Shown here: piece after piece, positions 1 through 11,590 of the stretch
How the letters are laid out: the number at the start of each line of letters is the position of its first letter
How positions within the stretch are numbered: position 1 is the stretch's first letter
Source of the DNA: Polytrichum commune
Taxonomy: Eukaryota; Streptophyta; Polytrichopsida; Polytrichales; Polytrichaceae
Length of the DNA stretch: 64,000 bases
Direction: 5' to 3'
Assembly (NCBI GenBank): GCA_950295325.1
Contig: OX485804.1
Location: 59,012,429 to 59,076,428, forward strand
Notes under the pieces: model-generated
The model's database searches: none
Told to the model about the DNA's origin: nothing
The model's input: only the letters and a program-made list of their open reading frames with translations
Program-made: the position numbers and the translations under genes

Positions 1-302
1 AAGTAAAATAAACCAACAGTTATGAGCGTTCGGAGTGCCATGATCTCCCGAAGGTTTTATGTTAGGCCTACCTCCAAGAGGTGGTTTTTGAAAACAATCC
101 AAGTGACCATGGAACATGATCCATTCGATGCCATGTAGGAATCCATGTAGACTCTACATCCATCTCGCATTCACATACTCCATTGGTCCCTCAAGCGTAG
201 TGTGACGCTGCGAACTTGGACCGGCTCCGCGCCGTTTCCACCAATGAGAGTGCGTGAAGTGGTAATGGTCACGGGCCCTCAGCCTCGTGTGTGAAGTGGC
301 CC
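1..302 (+). mobile_element. Tourist/Harbinger-like MITE, GGGCCACTTCACAC family, 3' part
   Basis: This is the right-hand part of a roughly 500-bp non-autonomous element whose left end lies outside the window. It ends in GTGTGTGAAGTGGCCC, the inverse of the left TIR seen in the three complete copies at 2615, 12534 and 44842. The body aligns along its length with those copies, including the AGGCCTACCTCcaaGAGGTGG hairpin core near 66-86 and the CCATGTAGGAATCCATGTAG block. The flank after the TIR is TGA rather than the TAA or TTA beside the other copies. Confidence 0.8.
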
Positions 303-755
303 TGAGTGTAAGTCTGTGTACGTGAGAAAGTGAAAGTGGTCCTGGCTTGGCGTCCAAGGTGCAGCCGTGTGCTGCAGTTGCCTCCCGGCTTCAGAGGTTT
401 CACCAGAGCTGTTAGAGAGAAGAGAAGAGAAGAGAAGAGAGTCTACAAAAGTACTTAAAACTTTACTAGGCCCCTCTCCCTACAAATGCCAATCATATTG
501 CCCCCTTCGCGATGTTTGTTATATAAATGCGGGCGGACCCATCATGGGGGTGTTGTACGAGGAGCTCCGGAGGATAATACTATGTTTTAGTTATTCCGTT
601 ATTGTTCAAAAGGCGAATGCCACCCGACAATTGTTCGGCCCCCTCCCCAGCCCATAAACTCGTTCCTTCCTTGTTGGACGCCTAAACCCTTGTCTCCAAG
701 GAACTAGTGTACGGGTTGTTTCGCACCAGCCCCCCTCTCCCCCCTGCAACCAACA
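303..755. other. Spacer, no gene recognised
   Basis: This holds a GAGAA-type purine microsatellite around 415-440 and pyrimidine-rich runs near 725-745. A 96-codon frame at 367-657 has no recognisable domain and crosses the simple repeat. Confidence 0.5.
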
Positions 756-1143
756 CTAAGGTCGTGTGGACGGGTTTTAAAATGGTTACGTTACTTTTCT
801 TCCCAACTAGTCTCACTTCTCTGACGACGGTATGGGAAACATGAGGTTGAATGCGAGATGGTTTCCGAGTGCAAGTCGGGGTGTGGCCCTATTCCTCACG
901 GTTGTCGGAGCTTGTATGGGTGTGTTTTTATTCATTGTGGAAGTGAGGCTTCTCGTGCTCGTCGAATGGTCGTATAGGTCTCTCCCTCGATTATGTTGAT
1001 TGTTGAATCCATAATGGTTGTTGTATTTCGAGCATGCGGTTTAGTGTACTTTGGACATGTGTCTCTTTGGTATCCGTTCTTGGAGCTGCGCCAAACCACA
1101 TACCGGTCAAATAAGAATAAGTAGCTAGAAGAGAGTACCTTAG
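756..1143 (+). mobile_element. CTAAGGTAGA-family MITE
   Basis: The element is bounded by CTAAGG at the left and CCTTAG at the right. It follows the plan shared by every copy in the window: a CCAACTAG...CACTTCTC block, a GAAACATG block, a middle portion (TTGATTGTTGAATCC) and an ending with GGTATCCGTTCTTGGAGC, CAAACCACATACC and GAGTACCTTAG. The flanks ACA/ACA could be a 3-bp TSD, but other copies do not confirm this. The superfamily is unassigned. Confidence 0.65.
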
Positions 1144-2614
1144 ACATGTGTTATTTGGGAGAAGAAAAAACTTCCTTGTGAATCCAGTTCTCGTAGGATG
1201 TGAAACACGCGATTAGTGTGAGATAATTGGCAAATTGAAAGCAAACAAAATGAAAGCTCAAACTCTCCACATTCTTATCTCCGTGAATTAGGTTACGGTT
1301 ATGATCGAGAGATCATTATAAACAAATACATTGTGAACACATCTAGATGTTACACAAGGTGCTAAGTTGTGTAGTGGTTGTTGATGCGGTAATTGAATCG
1401 TGCTCTCAACTTGAAATTCAAGTTTGAAGTAGATTCAAGAAAACAATGCATAGATAAGTGGGCTCATTTTCACCTGCAAGTAGGCTCCTTTCCAGGTGTG
1501 TTTTCACAACGCCTACCAAGGGGGAAGACAAACCAAGGGAGAGGAGGACTGGAGAATCTTGATTCTATTGTAGACCTCTGGATTAGTGATTCTAGCTAAA
1601 CGAACTCTAACTACGAGTTTAAAAAAACTTTAAATTTAGTCTACAAAACTCAACTTAGGATAAATCAACAACCAACATATAGAAGGTCAATTTTTGATTT
1701 TCTTTTACTATTAGTTACCCCGCGATAGGTGTTAGGAAACAAAGCCCCTCCTTTAATTTCCACCATGAGAGAAGGCTCGATCTTCGAGCTCATTATTTTG
1801 CGCAATATTGGGCTGCCACACTTCGATTTAATGGGAATTGACTCCGTTATTATAGTGACTCTGCCTTGAATTGTATAGGCTATGTAGTGCAATATCGAGA
1901 CATGAAGGAAGAGATTTAGTGCATTAAAGAGACTAGAGTGTGTGTACAATGCCCATGTGTTGAATTTCGGGGTAAGGAGGTGTGAGGAGACTCACGTGGT
2001 ACTTTAACTTTTTGCCACAAATTGAAGTTACATGCACATGATTATCTACCTATATAAAGTGGTAGGATAGAGGGGGGAGAGGCTAAAGAGCACCTTCGTT
2101 GGGAGTGAATGGGCCCTAACTTTACTAGGTAGTAAAAAACACATTAATTAAATAAGCACAACGAAACCCACTTACTTATGTGCCTTATAATATGGGTCAA
2201 ATGGTGTTAAAATAAAGCTTCAAACGTTGGACAAGCCTCGTCGTAGTATGAAGGATATGATTCTTTGTCCAAAGGGATGGAGTTAAGAAGGGAGGAAATG
2301 ATTGATGGCCTCATCCCTTGCCAATAAAGACATGGGCTCCGTAAGTGTTGGCCAAGGGATTGGACCTCGTGCCCTAATGAAGAATGAAATATAAGTTACC
2401 AATTGCAAGTTAAGTTAGTCGCATGCTCAAGTCCCCCCATTATTTAATTCTCACATCTCCTCCACTCTCTAGCACGACCTTAATTATCAACACACGGAGG
2501 AGATTGGAGATCCAAATGGCAAGGGGCTTAATTTGTTTCATAACACCTACTCTAATGGCAGTCTAGAAACGTGTCCTTTATTATAGGGTCATTGCTTGTT
2601 TCATCTCAAGTTAA
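1144..2614. other. Spacer with a dispersed GGTAGGTGTTA-type motif
   Basis: No gene is recognised. At about 1715-1745 lies CGATAGGTGTTAGGAAAC, a motif that recurs in either orientation near 4188, 23727, 38770, 43905 and 44103. The 94-codon frame at 1665-1949 shows no known domain. Confidence 0.4.
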
Positions 2615-3114
2615 AGGCCACTTCACACACGAGCCAAGAGCCATGACTATGTAATTGTGAGAGCCCAAAAGAAAGTGTCCAAAGGCTGTCTCAACACACC
2701 CTCCAAAATCATGTAGTGTGGTCACCGACCCTCAAGTGTAGTGTGAAGTCATGTGTGACTAGACCCTCAACCAAATGCTATTTTAATGGATTTCTATTCA
2801 TGCGGGTCCTCACGCATGATAAATTAGAATAAATCAGCAGTTGTAAGATTTTGGAGTGCCATGGTCTCCCGGTTTTGTGTTAGGCCTACCTCCAAGAGGT
2901 GGTTTTTGAAAATAGTCCAAGTGACCATGAAACATAATCCATTTGATGCCACGTAGGAATCCATGTAGACTTTACATCCATCTTGCATTCACATACTCCA
3001 TTGGTCCCTCAAGTGTAGTGTGAAGCGAACTTGGACTGGCTCCGCCTTTTCCACCAATGGGAGTGCTTGAAATGTACTGGGCACGGGCTCTCATTCTCGT
3101 GTGTGAAGTGGCCC
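2615..3114 (+). mobile_element. Tourist/Harbinger-like MITE, complete copy (500 bp)
   Basis: The left TIR is GGCCACTTCACACACGAG (first G changed to A) and the right TIR is CTCGTGTGTGAAGTGGCCC. The element is flanked by TAA at 2612-2614 and TAA at 3115-3117. A 3-bp TWA target duplication with GGGCC-type TIRs is the signature of the Tourist group of PIF/Harbinger MITEs. The centre carries a decayed hairpin around AGGCCTACCTC/GAGGTGG. It has no coding capacity. Confidence 0.9.
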
Positions 3115-3117
3115 TAA

Positions 3118-3604
3118 GTTCATTAAAACTAACTCGGGAGGTTAATTTGGTCATAATTAACAATCGTTGGCTTCTACATTAGTGATGAGCATTTTTACAC
3201 TTCCACTCTCTCAATTTGCCTCCCCCCTTGGTATGTGTTATGAACATTCACCTAAACACCAATGTGTCTTCATATTAGATACCTTCATTTAAACGCATCA
3301 GATACCTAACCTTATTCCACTATTAGAAATGCACCAAACCATTCCCTATATCAATATACCCTAATAGCTTGATTATTGATGTAGTCGTAGATTATATCAT
3401 TTCAATGATATTGTCATAAATTTAAATCAAGACGTTATGCTTCTATTCCAAGGGCCAATGACTGGCATGCATATTTCACTTATTGGCTAGTAACACAACA
3501 TGACCGTTTTTTATTTATTTATTGGAGGTGCATAATCAAGTACAAAATCCATTTGTTGTAAGATTTGATTATGTTGTGTGCCTCAATTTACTATAGTGGG
3601 ACCC
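3118..3604. other. Spacer, AT-rich
   Basis: Nothing recognised on either strand. Confidence 0.5.
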
Positions 3605-3612
3605 AATTGAAA

Positions 3613-4110
3613 CACGGGTAGATCACTCTAAGGCATTTTTGTGCACCACGTGCGGCTGGGGGTTATTTGTTTTGGGGCTATTTACCTTCAAGGGTTGAAT
3701 TAAAGCCTCCCTATAATTACTTAAATTTAAAAAATGGCCCATTTGTTTGCACCCTTTCATTACTTATATTGTCCAAGTCATTGCAATTTTTTGTACTCTA
3801 TATTCCTTTTAATTCATTTTTGGACAGACGGAAATCCCAATTATCATCCATCCCCGTGAGTCCTAAACCCATTTACATACCATACTAAACATACCTTCTA
3901 GGATCCTTATCTTCAGCCCCTATATTAATTTTACAAAAAAAGAATGGCCCACATTTTATGTACATCTAACTTACTTATAATGGGATTGTCTACATTTAAT
4001 GGCCCCTTCATTATTTGGAATTCCTTTATAATTTTTATTTCAAATGATTTTAATCCTCTCTATATTATGCCGCACGTCGTTTTTTAAATGCACTAAGTGA
4101 TCTACCCGTG
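3613..4110. mobile_element. hAT-type non-autonomous element with perfect 8-bp TSD
   Basis: The left end begins CACGGGTAGATCACT and the right end is AGTGATCTACCCGTG. The inverted similarity continues inward to the ACGTGCGGC blocks near 3649 and 4070, so the TIRs are about 40 bp with mismatches. The flanks are identical: AATTGAAA at 3605-3612 and AATTGAAA at 4111-4118. An 8-bp duplication is the hAT hallmark. The interior is AT-rich and non-coding, with ATGGCCCA and ATTACTTAT motifs repeated within it. Confidence 0.85.
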
Positions 4111-4118
4111 AATTGAAA

Positions 4119-6313
4119 TGAGCTAACAACAAACTTGGGAGGGACATGTTTTTAACCCCTCCCTCCCCTTACCTAGTAGGTCATTTGGTTTCCTGACACC
4201 TACCAACAGGGTAAGAGTACGACATGCCTCCTATATGTTAATTGTCTAATTATCTCAGTTTCAAATCACGACACCCAATTATCCTATTTGGTGTCACATA
4301 TATTATTCGCATACGCCTAACTAGATGCTTGGAGGCCTAGTAGTGTCACATATGCTAATTGTCAAGATGAGATTATTTGTGAAGACTCGACATAAGCAAC
4401 TTTTAGAAGTGCATAATTATTTACAACATGATATTTAGCGTAGCACAATGAAGTGTTTGAGATGTAGTTTTCATACATTTTTAGTATGGAAGAGGATAGC
4501 CATATCGAGCATACTAATGCCAAATCTCGAGTGCTAACACTTATAGTCAACTTGTTGACCATTTGGTAGGATGGGCATAGGCCTAATTAAAATAATCGAG
4601 CCTAGGTACCAATGCCAAAATATTAGTAAGCATATCATAATGACAAGTGTCACAAGGTTACATTGATGACTAAGTTGTTGGCCATTATTGTAAACATGGC
4701 CTTCCAACAATATACTAATTCATAATCTTTGACCCCCCATTTAGAGGTTCGTTTGGGGAAACTAATAATCTCCAAACTCTACAATGGTACTCATTGTTTT
4801 CACCCCCCCCCCCCCCCGTTCCCAATTCACTGTTCCACTCAAGAAGTGTGATGTATCAAAATATATGGCAATAGCCAAGGATTCGTAGTGTCTACTTAAA
4901 CTCATCCATTATAAAGACATTGTATAAAACCCAAATTTGTTACCTACCTCCTATAAGTTTGTGGTTGTATCATTTCAACTAGGTGTTGTTCCATATTGAT
5001 TGAAGTTTGTTCCAAGATTACCACCATCTATAGTAAGTAACACCCGATCTAAATGTAGAACCGCCCATAACCGATCACTTAAGAGATTATGTGCCAAATT
5101 TGGAGAAGTATAAGGTGGTTCAAATTTCCCTACGTTGGAAGAGAGAGAAAAAAATGAGGACTGCAATTTTTTTGGTAATTTTATTCCTTAAATTGAATTC
5201 ATTGTGAATTTGTGAAGTCAAAAGTTGGCCTGAACACATTACCAATGTTTAGAGTCTGCCATACCCACTCAATTTGAGACACATTCCTCCTCACTTTAGC
5301 ATGCAAAACAAGGGACACGTGCCATGTGCTATCAATCTTTTTGGTGATACCATATCTAAAAGTGGAGACTTAGAAACCAAGTTGGCAGGACGGGTGCACA
5401 TTGTTGTCGATCATCATCGAAAAACTCTTCCATTGTCACCAAATTGTGAGCTTTCTTCTTCAACACTGGAAACTGCATGCAATCCTTCTTCCTCCTCTTT
5501 GTAGCACTCACAACTATTTGAAAATTTGGAGCCGAACCTAAAGGATTTGAAAGTTCTAAACACTCTTTCGGAGTTGCTTTCAAATTATAACCACACGCTT
5601 GAAAGATGTGAACATAAACACCTTCTTGGGGTCTAGATCACAACCTACAAACCCTTACATCACATATAAATATTTGCTTCTAATCAATTCCAAAAACTTT
5701 GACATTCTCACTACCTCGTGCTCTAATCAACGCGACACTTGACATTCATGTCCTGCCATGCACAAAAGCCCAAGATATGAAACACGAAACCATACTCTAA
5801 CCACCCACAAACAAAAACAAAAACAAAACTACCAAAATTACTCCCAACCTGATTGAAATCCCAATACCCTATAGATTCCCAATGGGGTCTTGATTGAGAA
5901 CACAAGTGGTACGACTCCACATATACCATTGCATGGCATTAACGCGAATGGACAAACGAACGAATGAACAAGATGTACGCTCATGGATGCAATTACTCCG
6001 AAGCTTTACTAGCCCCGAGAATTACCATTCACACACACGGCCATGGGAAAGAAGAAATGCAAACTAACTTCACACTACAAAACTACCTCCCTCGCTCACT
6101 CACTCGAGATGTACAATGTTCCTTCCCCATTAGAGTTTTGCACCCCCGCCCCCCCCTTCCACGCAAATCGCATGCCCCTCCTCGCCCCTTAACATGCTTG
6201 TCTTTAGCATTTGCCCTATTATTTGTTGCAGCAGGCGGGCATGTTGTTGCATAAGCACCCGAGGGTAACTCAATTAATGGCCTGGAAAATTCCCGCTCGT
6301 TTTCACCATCTCC
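4119..6313. other. Spacer, 2.2 kb, no gene recognised
   Basis: Contents are a 15-C homopolymer at 4803-4817, the GGTAGGTGTTA-type motif near 4186-4212 followed by GGGTAAGAGTACGACATGCC (also at about 43925), and short frames up to 96 codons (5964-6254) without recognisable domains. ACAAAAACAAAAACAAAA at about 5810-5830 is simple repeat. Confidence 0.45.
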
Positions 6314-6467
6314 GGGGGGGGGGGTTCTTTAAGCTTAGTACTTGAAACGCCCCATTAATTTGTTCTCTCTCTCTAGAGAGAGAGAGAGAGAGAGGGCAAG
6401 ATCAATGAGGGCAAGTGGAATTCGGGTAACTTTACTCCAACCGCATAAGTTAAACGGACCCCCCCCC
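6314..6467. mobile_element. Poly-G-ended foldback element (154 bp)
   Basis: The left end is eleven G followed by TTCTTTAAGCTTA. The right end, read in reverse complement, is nine G followed by TCCGTTTAACTTA. At its heart is a TC/GA microsatellite palindrome at about 6363-6394. The inverted ends and the internal palindrome suggest a small foldback element. No clear TSD is visible, so chance pairing of two homopolymers is not excluded. Compare the nested poly-G element at 41654. Confidence 0.45.
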
Positions 6468-6682
6468 ACCACCCGTTTTATGTTTCCGTACTTATAGAGC
6501 ACCAACACAAATAGCCGCAGCGGAATCCAACGTGGGTGACCCAATAATGCACCCTAGGCAAATACCAATAAGGGGAATGGGGTCTTAAATGGTTATTTTT
6601 TTCTAGCTATGTTGGTTATTCCATTTAGTGTGGTGGGCGAATAATAGTGGATGTGTGGGAACTAGTGAAGGTGATACTAAAC

Positions 6683-7132
6683 TTCTTCACGTTGTGGAAT
6701 TAGTGTCACCAAAATGTCGAGGGTTTTGGGAGTCCAAAGTGTCAAAGTGCCGGAAGCTCTCCGATGCGAGTTCTCTTCACTTTCTGGGCGTTAGGAGATG
6801 CCTTGGGAGTGAGTGGCACCAGTTGAAAAGGATGAAGGAGAAGCCTCTTTGAGAGCTCACCATAATAAAGTATACACTCCACAAACACCTCAGAGCACGC
6901 ACCAATTTTCTTCACGCTGTGGAATTAGTGTCATCGAAATGTCGAGGGTTTTGGGAGTTCAAAGTGTCAAAGTGCCGGAAGCTCCCCGATGCGAGCTCTC
7001 TTCACTTTCTAGGCGTCAAGAGATGCCTTGGGAGTGAGTGGCACCAGTTGAAAAGGAAGAAGAAGAAGCCTCTTTGAGAGCTCACCATAATAAATTATAC
7101 ACTCTACAAACACCTTAGAGCACGCACCAGTT
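6683..7132 (+). repeat. 225-bp tandem duplication
   Basis: The unit 6683-6907 is repeated at 6908-7132 with about a dozen substitutions. Both start TTCTTCAC and contain GTCGAGGGTTTTGGGAGT and TTGGGAGTGAGTGGCACC. The unit length is 75 codons, but the two short frames overlapping it (6628-6852 and 6813-7037) are in different frames and resemble no family I know. It is probably a recent unequal duplication of non-coding DNA. Confidence 0.85.
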
Positions 7133-9259
7133 TCCTTGAATTGTATGGTGAATGAGCATGTATTCGTGAACTATTATCACTCGGTAAAAATTTGGACCCT
7201 TGATGAGTTTGAGGTTTGGCAAAATAGTGTGTGCATCGGGAATTGGTACCACGTGCACAAATTGGGATGATCAGTGTAGCCCACTTCCAATAACCATGAG
7301 TAAAAAAAAAAAAGGAAGGTTCAATTTCTCTATCCAAATTTCGATGACGTTTTCTCGTACATTTGTTAACAAAATGCAAATTTCACAAAGTCAAAGTTGC
7401 TCAACAAAAAAAGAACATTATTTAGCTACTATCAATTGTTTTCGTTGTAATAACATCAATGCATTGTTTCACTCGAGTCTTTCAACCTCAGTATGCTCCA
7501 TTGTGAGAATAAACAAAGTGTAACTTTGAAAAGAGATTGGCTTATTCCAGGTCCCACCCAGAGTATAGACTCAACTGAACAATGTTACGAAGATGGAGAA
7601 CAATAAGTACGTTGAATTAAATGAGGTCACAGCAAATCAAGCCACCTTATATAAGAAGAGCCCCTTGGGATATTGAAGATGGTTAAATTTGAGCCCAAAT
7701 TGTCCCAGCCCACAGCACCCCTTCATTTTGGATGTGGCAACCAATGTCATCCACTATTTATTGGATGACATCCACTCATTCTCATCCAAATGGGGATGAT
7801 AAGCATTCATTTTACGTTCATAGTTTTTGTGCATGGCTCGATCGATTCTCCCATATATATATGCTCCGCTTCAAATCACATCAATGGGGCTCATAAATTG
7901 GCACCTTTGGTACTAGCTAGCGACTCACACATTCATATCTCGACTTTCCAAGACCCGTTTTTTTGTTTTTTCATTTTATCGCCACCACTTCGTCAATGCA
8001 AGGGAACAACCAGCATGCAGCTGCACTTTTTTAACACTTATTACGGTGGTTTCCTATTTAAGGTCACACGGAACCTCTTACTAAGTGTGTCTAAATTATT
8101 ATTACTGTTATTATTAAGACTATCTATTAATGTTAGATGGGTTTAACGAATTATATTATTGGTAAAAAAAACCTACAGCAGCTGTAAGTCCATAAAAGGT
8201 GCACTTACTAGCCAACCGGTTGAATACCGGTAACTCCCTTACCCGGCCTAGCTCAGAAGAAAAAAATTGAACATATCGAACTTTACTTTTGTTCAAAATA
8301 TCACCATTAAGTGAATGTCTACCGCTCTTTACATTTCAAAATTCAATGTTATACTACAACATGTATAATTGAAACCACATTCTTCGACCTGGAGACCGAA
8401 TTCCTAGTGTTGCAAACAATATTATTTGGGTTATGATGAATTGTGAGCAGTAAATATGAGTGGGAATTTTGGTAGCCAGTCGTTTGATATTGCAAAACCA
8501 TTGGTGTAGGCTATCTTGCCTCTCATTGTTGGCTGACCAACCACCCATATACGTAGCAAAGTGTAATGACGTACCCGATGGCCAATGAAGTCAGGGTACA
8601 AACAAAGGCTTTGGTTGGATCACAACAAGCACCCTATGAGGTTGATAGGCTATGGGAAGGTTTGATCCATATATTGCTTAGTTGTATGCCCAACAGTGGG
8701 CATGCTGCGTACTTGTAAAATACCATGTGAGGGAATAGACCACGGGTTGACAGAGGTTTGTGGAAAGGGTCAACACATCTACCAACTTCATTGAGAATAC
8801 AATAAACTATTTCAACATGAATCTACAAAAATTTAGAAACAAATAAAATTACATCTTATGACACAATGCTAACATAATGCTCGGACCCACACAAGTCATG
8901 TACACTACCAAATAATGTTACGGATGCATATGTTTTTATTCAAATAGTTATTATCGTACTTGGTTTCTCTTATTACTAATAGTCAACATGGTTATATCAT
9001 TGCATTGTATGTGGTAAATGGTGCTAGAATCTCATAACTAACTTTGCTATAATTGCACCCTCTCAATGTGGGACTTCATGAGGTCCCCTCAAATGCGATA
9101 TCAACACGTTTCAAAAAAAGAAACCCATTGGTATGCCAAATTAAAGAGACTCAAGGTATGGTAATATGCCACTAGCGGGTTCACACATGTTATTAGTGGA
9201 TCGAACACGAGTGAGTCAATAACATTCGTATACATGCAAGAGGAGGAGTTTGGATCTAA
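7133..9259. other. Spacer, 2.1 kb, no gene recognised
   Basis: It holds short inverted motifs (ATGTCATCC ... GGATGACAT at about 7745-7775) and a 118-codon frame at 7790-8146 that is leucine- and serine-rich without a recognisable domain. No TIR pair or splice-supported gene was found. Confidence 0.4.
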
Positions 9260-9584
9260 CTACACTAAATAGGATATTTAGTGTTTGATAATATTTAATG
9301 TTGTTACCACCCTATCATGCTCAACACTAATTTTCAATTTTATGACAATTAGTGTTAGAAGATATGCTAGAAGATATGTTGGAATTCTCCTTTTATCATT
9401 GTTTTTTTTTTCTTCTATTTCCTTGCTAACACTAAATTCAAACATGTTACTTCCACATGTTACCATAGTTGATAGTTAGTGTTTGAGTTTACATTTAATG
9501 TTACTTACTTTCATAGGGTTATTGATACCTAGTGTATGTGTTCGTATTTAGTGTATCAAACACTAAATATCCTATTTAGTGTAG
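9260..9584 (+). mobile_element. CTACACTAAATA-family MITE, complete (325 bp)
   Basis: The TIRs are 31 bp and identical, beginning CTACACTAAATAGGATA and ending with its inverse CCTATTTAGTGTAG. The TIR is itself a palindrome (CACTAAATA-gga-TATTTAGTG), so each end can fold alone. TA sits on both sides of CACTAAAT...ATTTAGTG, which would fit a TA target site or CTA as part of the TIR. The superfamily is left open. A copy at 39020 aligns along almost the whole body. Confidence 0.85.
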
Positions 9585-9989
9585 TGAGATCCGATAAGTA
9601 CTTACACACTCGCTTGTGAAAGGGGGTGGATTCAACTTGACTCATCGAGTCCTTGCGTGATAAGTTACGTCATTTATTTGTGCGAATGTGGGCATTGGGG
9701 AGCTCATCATTGTTAACATGTGGAACACGTGGGGTATGGCACCCAAGAGTGGAAGTACTTAAACTTATAGTTCACGTTCAATCTAGCATGGGGCCAATGC
9801 CATTTCCCTCTTGTTTATTTAGTTGACTCACTTGGTGATTCTCTTCACAATAACTAAGAATCGCGAGTGACACAACTAAAAAACCGTATGTCAAGTGTAA
9901 CTTATGTTATTTCAGTCATAACTGATACTCTCAATAAAATGACATAGCAAAGTCTTGATGCCATTTGAGATGAATCAACGACAAACCTC
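9585..9989. other. Spacer
   Basis: Nothing recognised. Confidence 0.4.
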
Positions 9990-9992
9990 TAA

Positions 9993-10398
9993 GAGCATCT
10001 CCACCCTGCCGCGTTAAAGGGACTTGGCAAGCCCTTTAACGCGGCCTTGGAAAAAAACCTGCCCCAACCCTCCCCAACACCGAGGCCTTAATTGCCAGGG
10101 CTCTTCAAACTTCCGGCTCCACTCACTATCCTCGCGGGTGAGCGTTGCTCTTGCTGCGCCCACATTCCGGGGCCTCAACCACTTGCGATTCAGTGAATCA
10201 TGCCACTTTTGGGAATCAGGAGCGAACCTGTAGGGTTTAGGGTCATTACAAAGAATATTCCTGACAATTTTTCGGCTTGAAGAGCCAGTATGCAAGTAAC
10301 GGTGGGGGAGTGCCACCCTAAAAAAATTTAGTGCATGCTTGGAGCCCTTCAAAGCGCATTTCGAGAGCCTGCCTTTCTGCCCAAGGGTGGAGATGCTC
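9993..10398. mobile_element. Tourist-like MITE with GAGCATCTCCACCCT ends (406 bp)
   Basis: The left TIR is GAGCATCTCCACCCT and the right end is its exact inverse, AGGGTGGAGATGCTC. TAA flanks both sides (9990-9992 and 10399-10401). Inside the left end is a hairpin, GCCGCGTTAAAGGG (10008-10021) with CCCTTTAACGCGGC (10032-10045). The interior is richer in G+C than its surroundings, which produces overlapping open frames on both strands (112 and 69 codons) that I regard as incidental. Confidence 0.88.
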
Positions 10399-10403
10399 TA
10401 AAG

Positions 10404-10478
10404 GAGTCTAAGCTCTTATGTTGATGGATGAGATGAGAGGTACACTTGTATACGATAAACCCCTTCCCCCCCCCCCCC
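10404..10478 (+). mobile_element. Fragment of the GAGGGAAATATTGTATACGAG family plus 13-C tract
   Basis: GCTCTTATGTTGATGGATGAG...GTACACTTGTATACG is the right-hand end of the family seen complete at 62333-62569. It runs into thirteen C at 10466-10478. The left part is missing. Confidence 0.55.
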
Positions 10479-10983
10479 TCCCCCTCATGCAAGTGGCAGT
10501 AATTGACACCTTTAATAACGTAATTTGAATTGTGTACTCACAAAGAATTTTTGTTGTTGGTGTTGTGGCGGAATAGTCTAACGAACGAAAAGGCATCTTT
10601 AGGGGGAGACAGGCGGAGAGCATGGCGGAGGGGTCACCTTTTGATGATGAGCTGGTGTAAGTACTGAAGAAATCCGAGAGTAGATCGTGTGTGAGCTGGG
10701 TCGAAGTACGACCCCGGGACTTGATTAATCGTCGCTAACTAGCTACAACCCTAAAATAAAAAATACATGGCCCCCAATTTAACTACTAGCTAGCTAGGAT
10801 TGTCGACTTTGCGTTGTGTAAAAGGGCTCTGACTTATAATGCACGGAGACTTGATTAACACTATAACTATATATAACCCTCAATTCTTCAACCCCCCCCC
10901 CCCCGCCCCATAATTCGCCCTTTGGAATAATGATATTGGTTGTCCCGATTAGTACGCGTGGTACTAGTTCCCGAAACACACAC
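10479..10983. other. Spacer with second 13-C tract
   Basis: A homopolymer of thirteen C lies at 10892-10904. No gene is recognised. Confidence 0.4.
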
Positions 10984-10985
10984 TA

Positions 10986-11590
10986 CAGTCTACCCTCTAT
11001 AAATGTTAACCCTCAGGAGTGGATCAAAGTTACCATTTATAGAGGTGTTAACAATTAACAATTATAAAATTAATTTTTTGAGCAATATACAAATCTTAAC
11101 ATTTATAAATATAAGCAATTGTGAAGAGTCCTTGTGAGAGAATACCATTCATAAAATTGCAAACCCAATCAAAACTTTATTCAATATCAAGTTTACAAAT
11201 CACGGGTGAAGTATGAATCAATGGTTCTTTGGTGAGATTCATCTGCATGCACAACTTGCAAATATTTCTCAATTTGCACCAACAAACCCACATACTTGGA
11301 CACATCACATGAACGTGATTCCATGTGCCACCCTCGCTGCCATGTGCCTCGCCCTAACGCATGGTGAGAGAGAGAAGAATGTAACTGGATGTGTAGTTTT
11401 TATCATCCATATTATGGTTGTATTTCATTCGTTAACATTTATAGAGTCAAATTTACAAAGAAGGGAGTACCATTTTGTTAATAGTTAACACGTTTAACAT
11501 TTATAGTGTGCAATATGTGGGGAGTAGAAGAAAGTTAACATTTAGAGAGGGTTAACACTTATAGGTGTAACATTTATAGAGGGTGGACTG
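10986..11590 (-). mobile_element. Emigrant/Lemi1-like pogo element, copy 1 (605 bp)
   Basis: The ends are CAGTCTACCCTCTATAAATG and its near-exact inverse ATAGAGGGTGGACTG, flanked by TA at 10984-10985 and 11591-11592. CAGT...ACCTCTATAAAT ends with TA duplication characterise the plant pogo MITEs Emigrant and Lemi1. The element is the inverted, slightly diverged partner of 21007-21606. Further ATAAATGTTAA repeats lie just inside both ends. It keeps the end of a transposase frame on the minus strand. Confidence 0.88.
11195..11320 (-). pseudogene. Pogo/Tigger-like transposase C-terminal tail remnant
   Basis: Read on the minus strand, this keeps an open stretch containing SRSCDVSKYVGLLVQIEKY followed by HADESHQRTIDSYF and a stop. 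The same residues occur in the second copy at 21223-21405. Tigger/pogo transposases often end with a short acidic/helical tail closing in a QxxIDSFF-like motif, and I infer this is that tail. The DDE core and DNA-binding domains are absent. The assignment depends on the match to the TIR type and needs a profile search. Confidence 0.5.

Noticed and set aside
10014-10352. 112-codon minus-strand frame inside the GAGCATCTCCA MITE
   Set aside because: It spans nearly the whole non-coding MITE, with another frame open on the opposite strand. It is best explained by local base composition.
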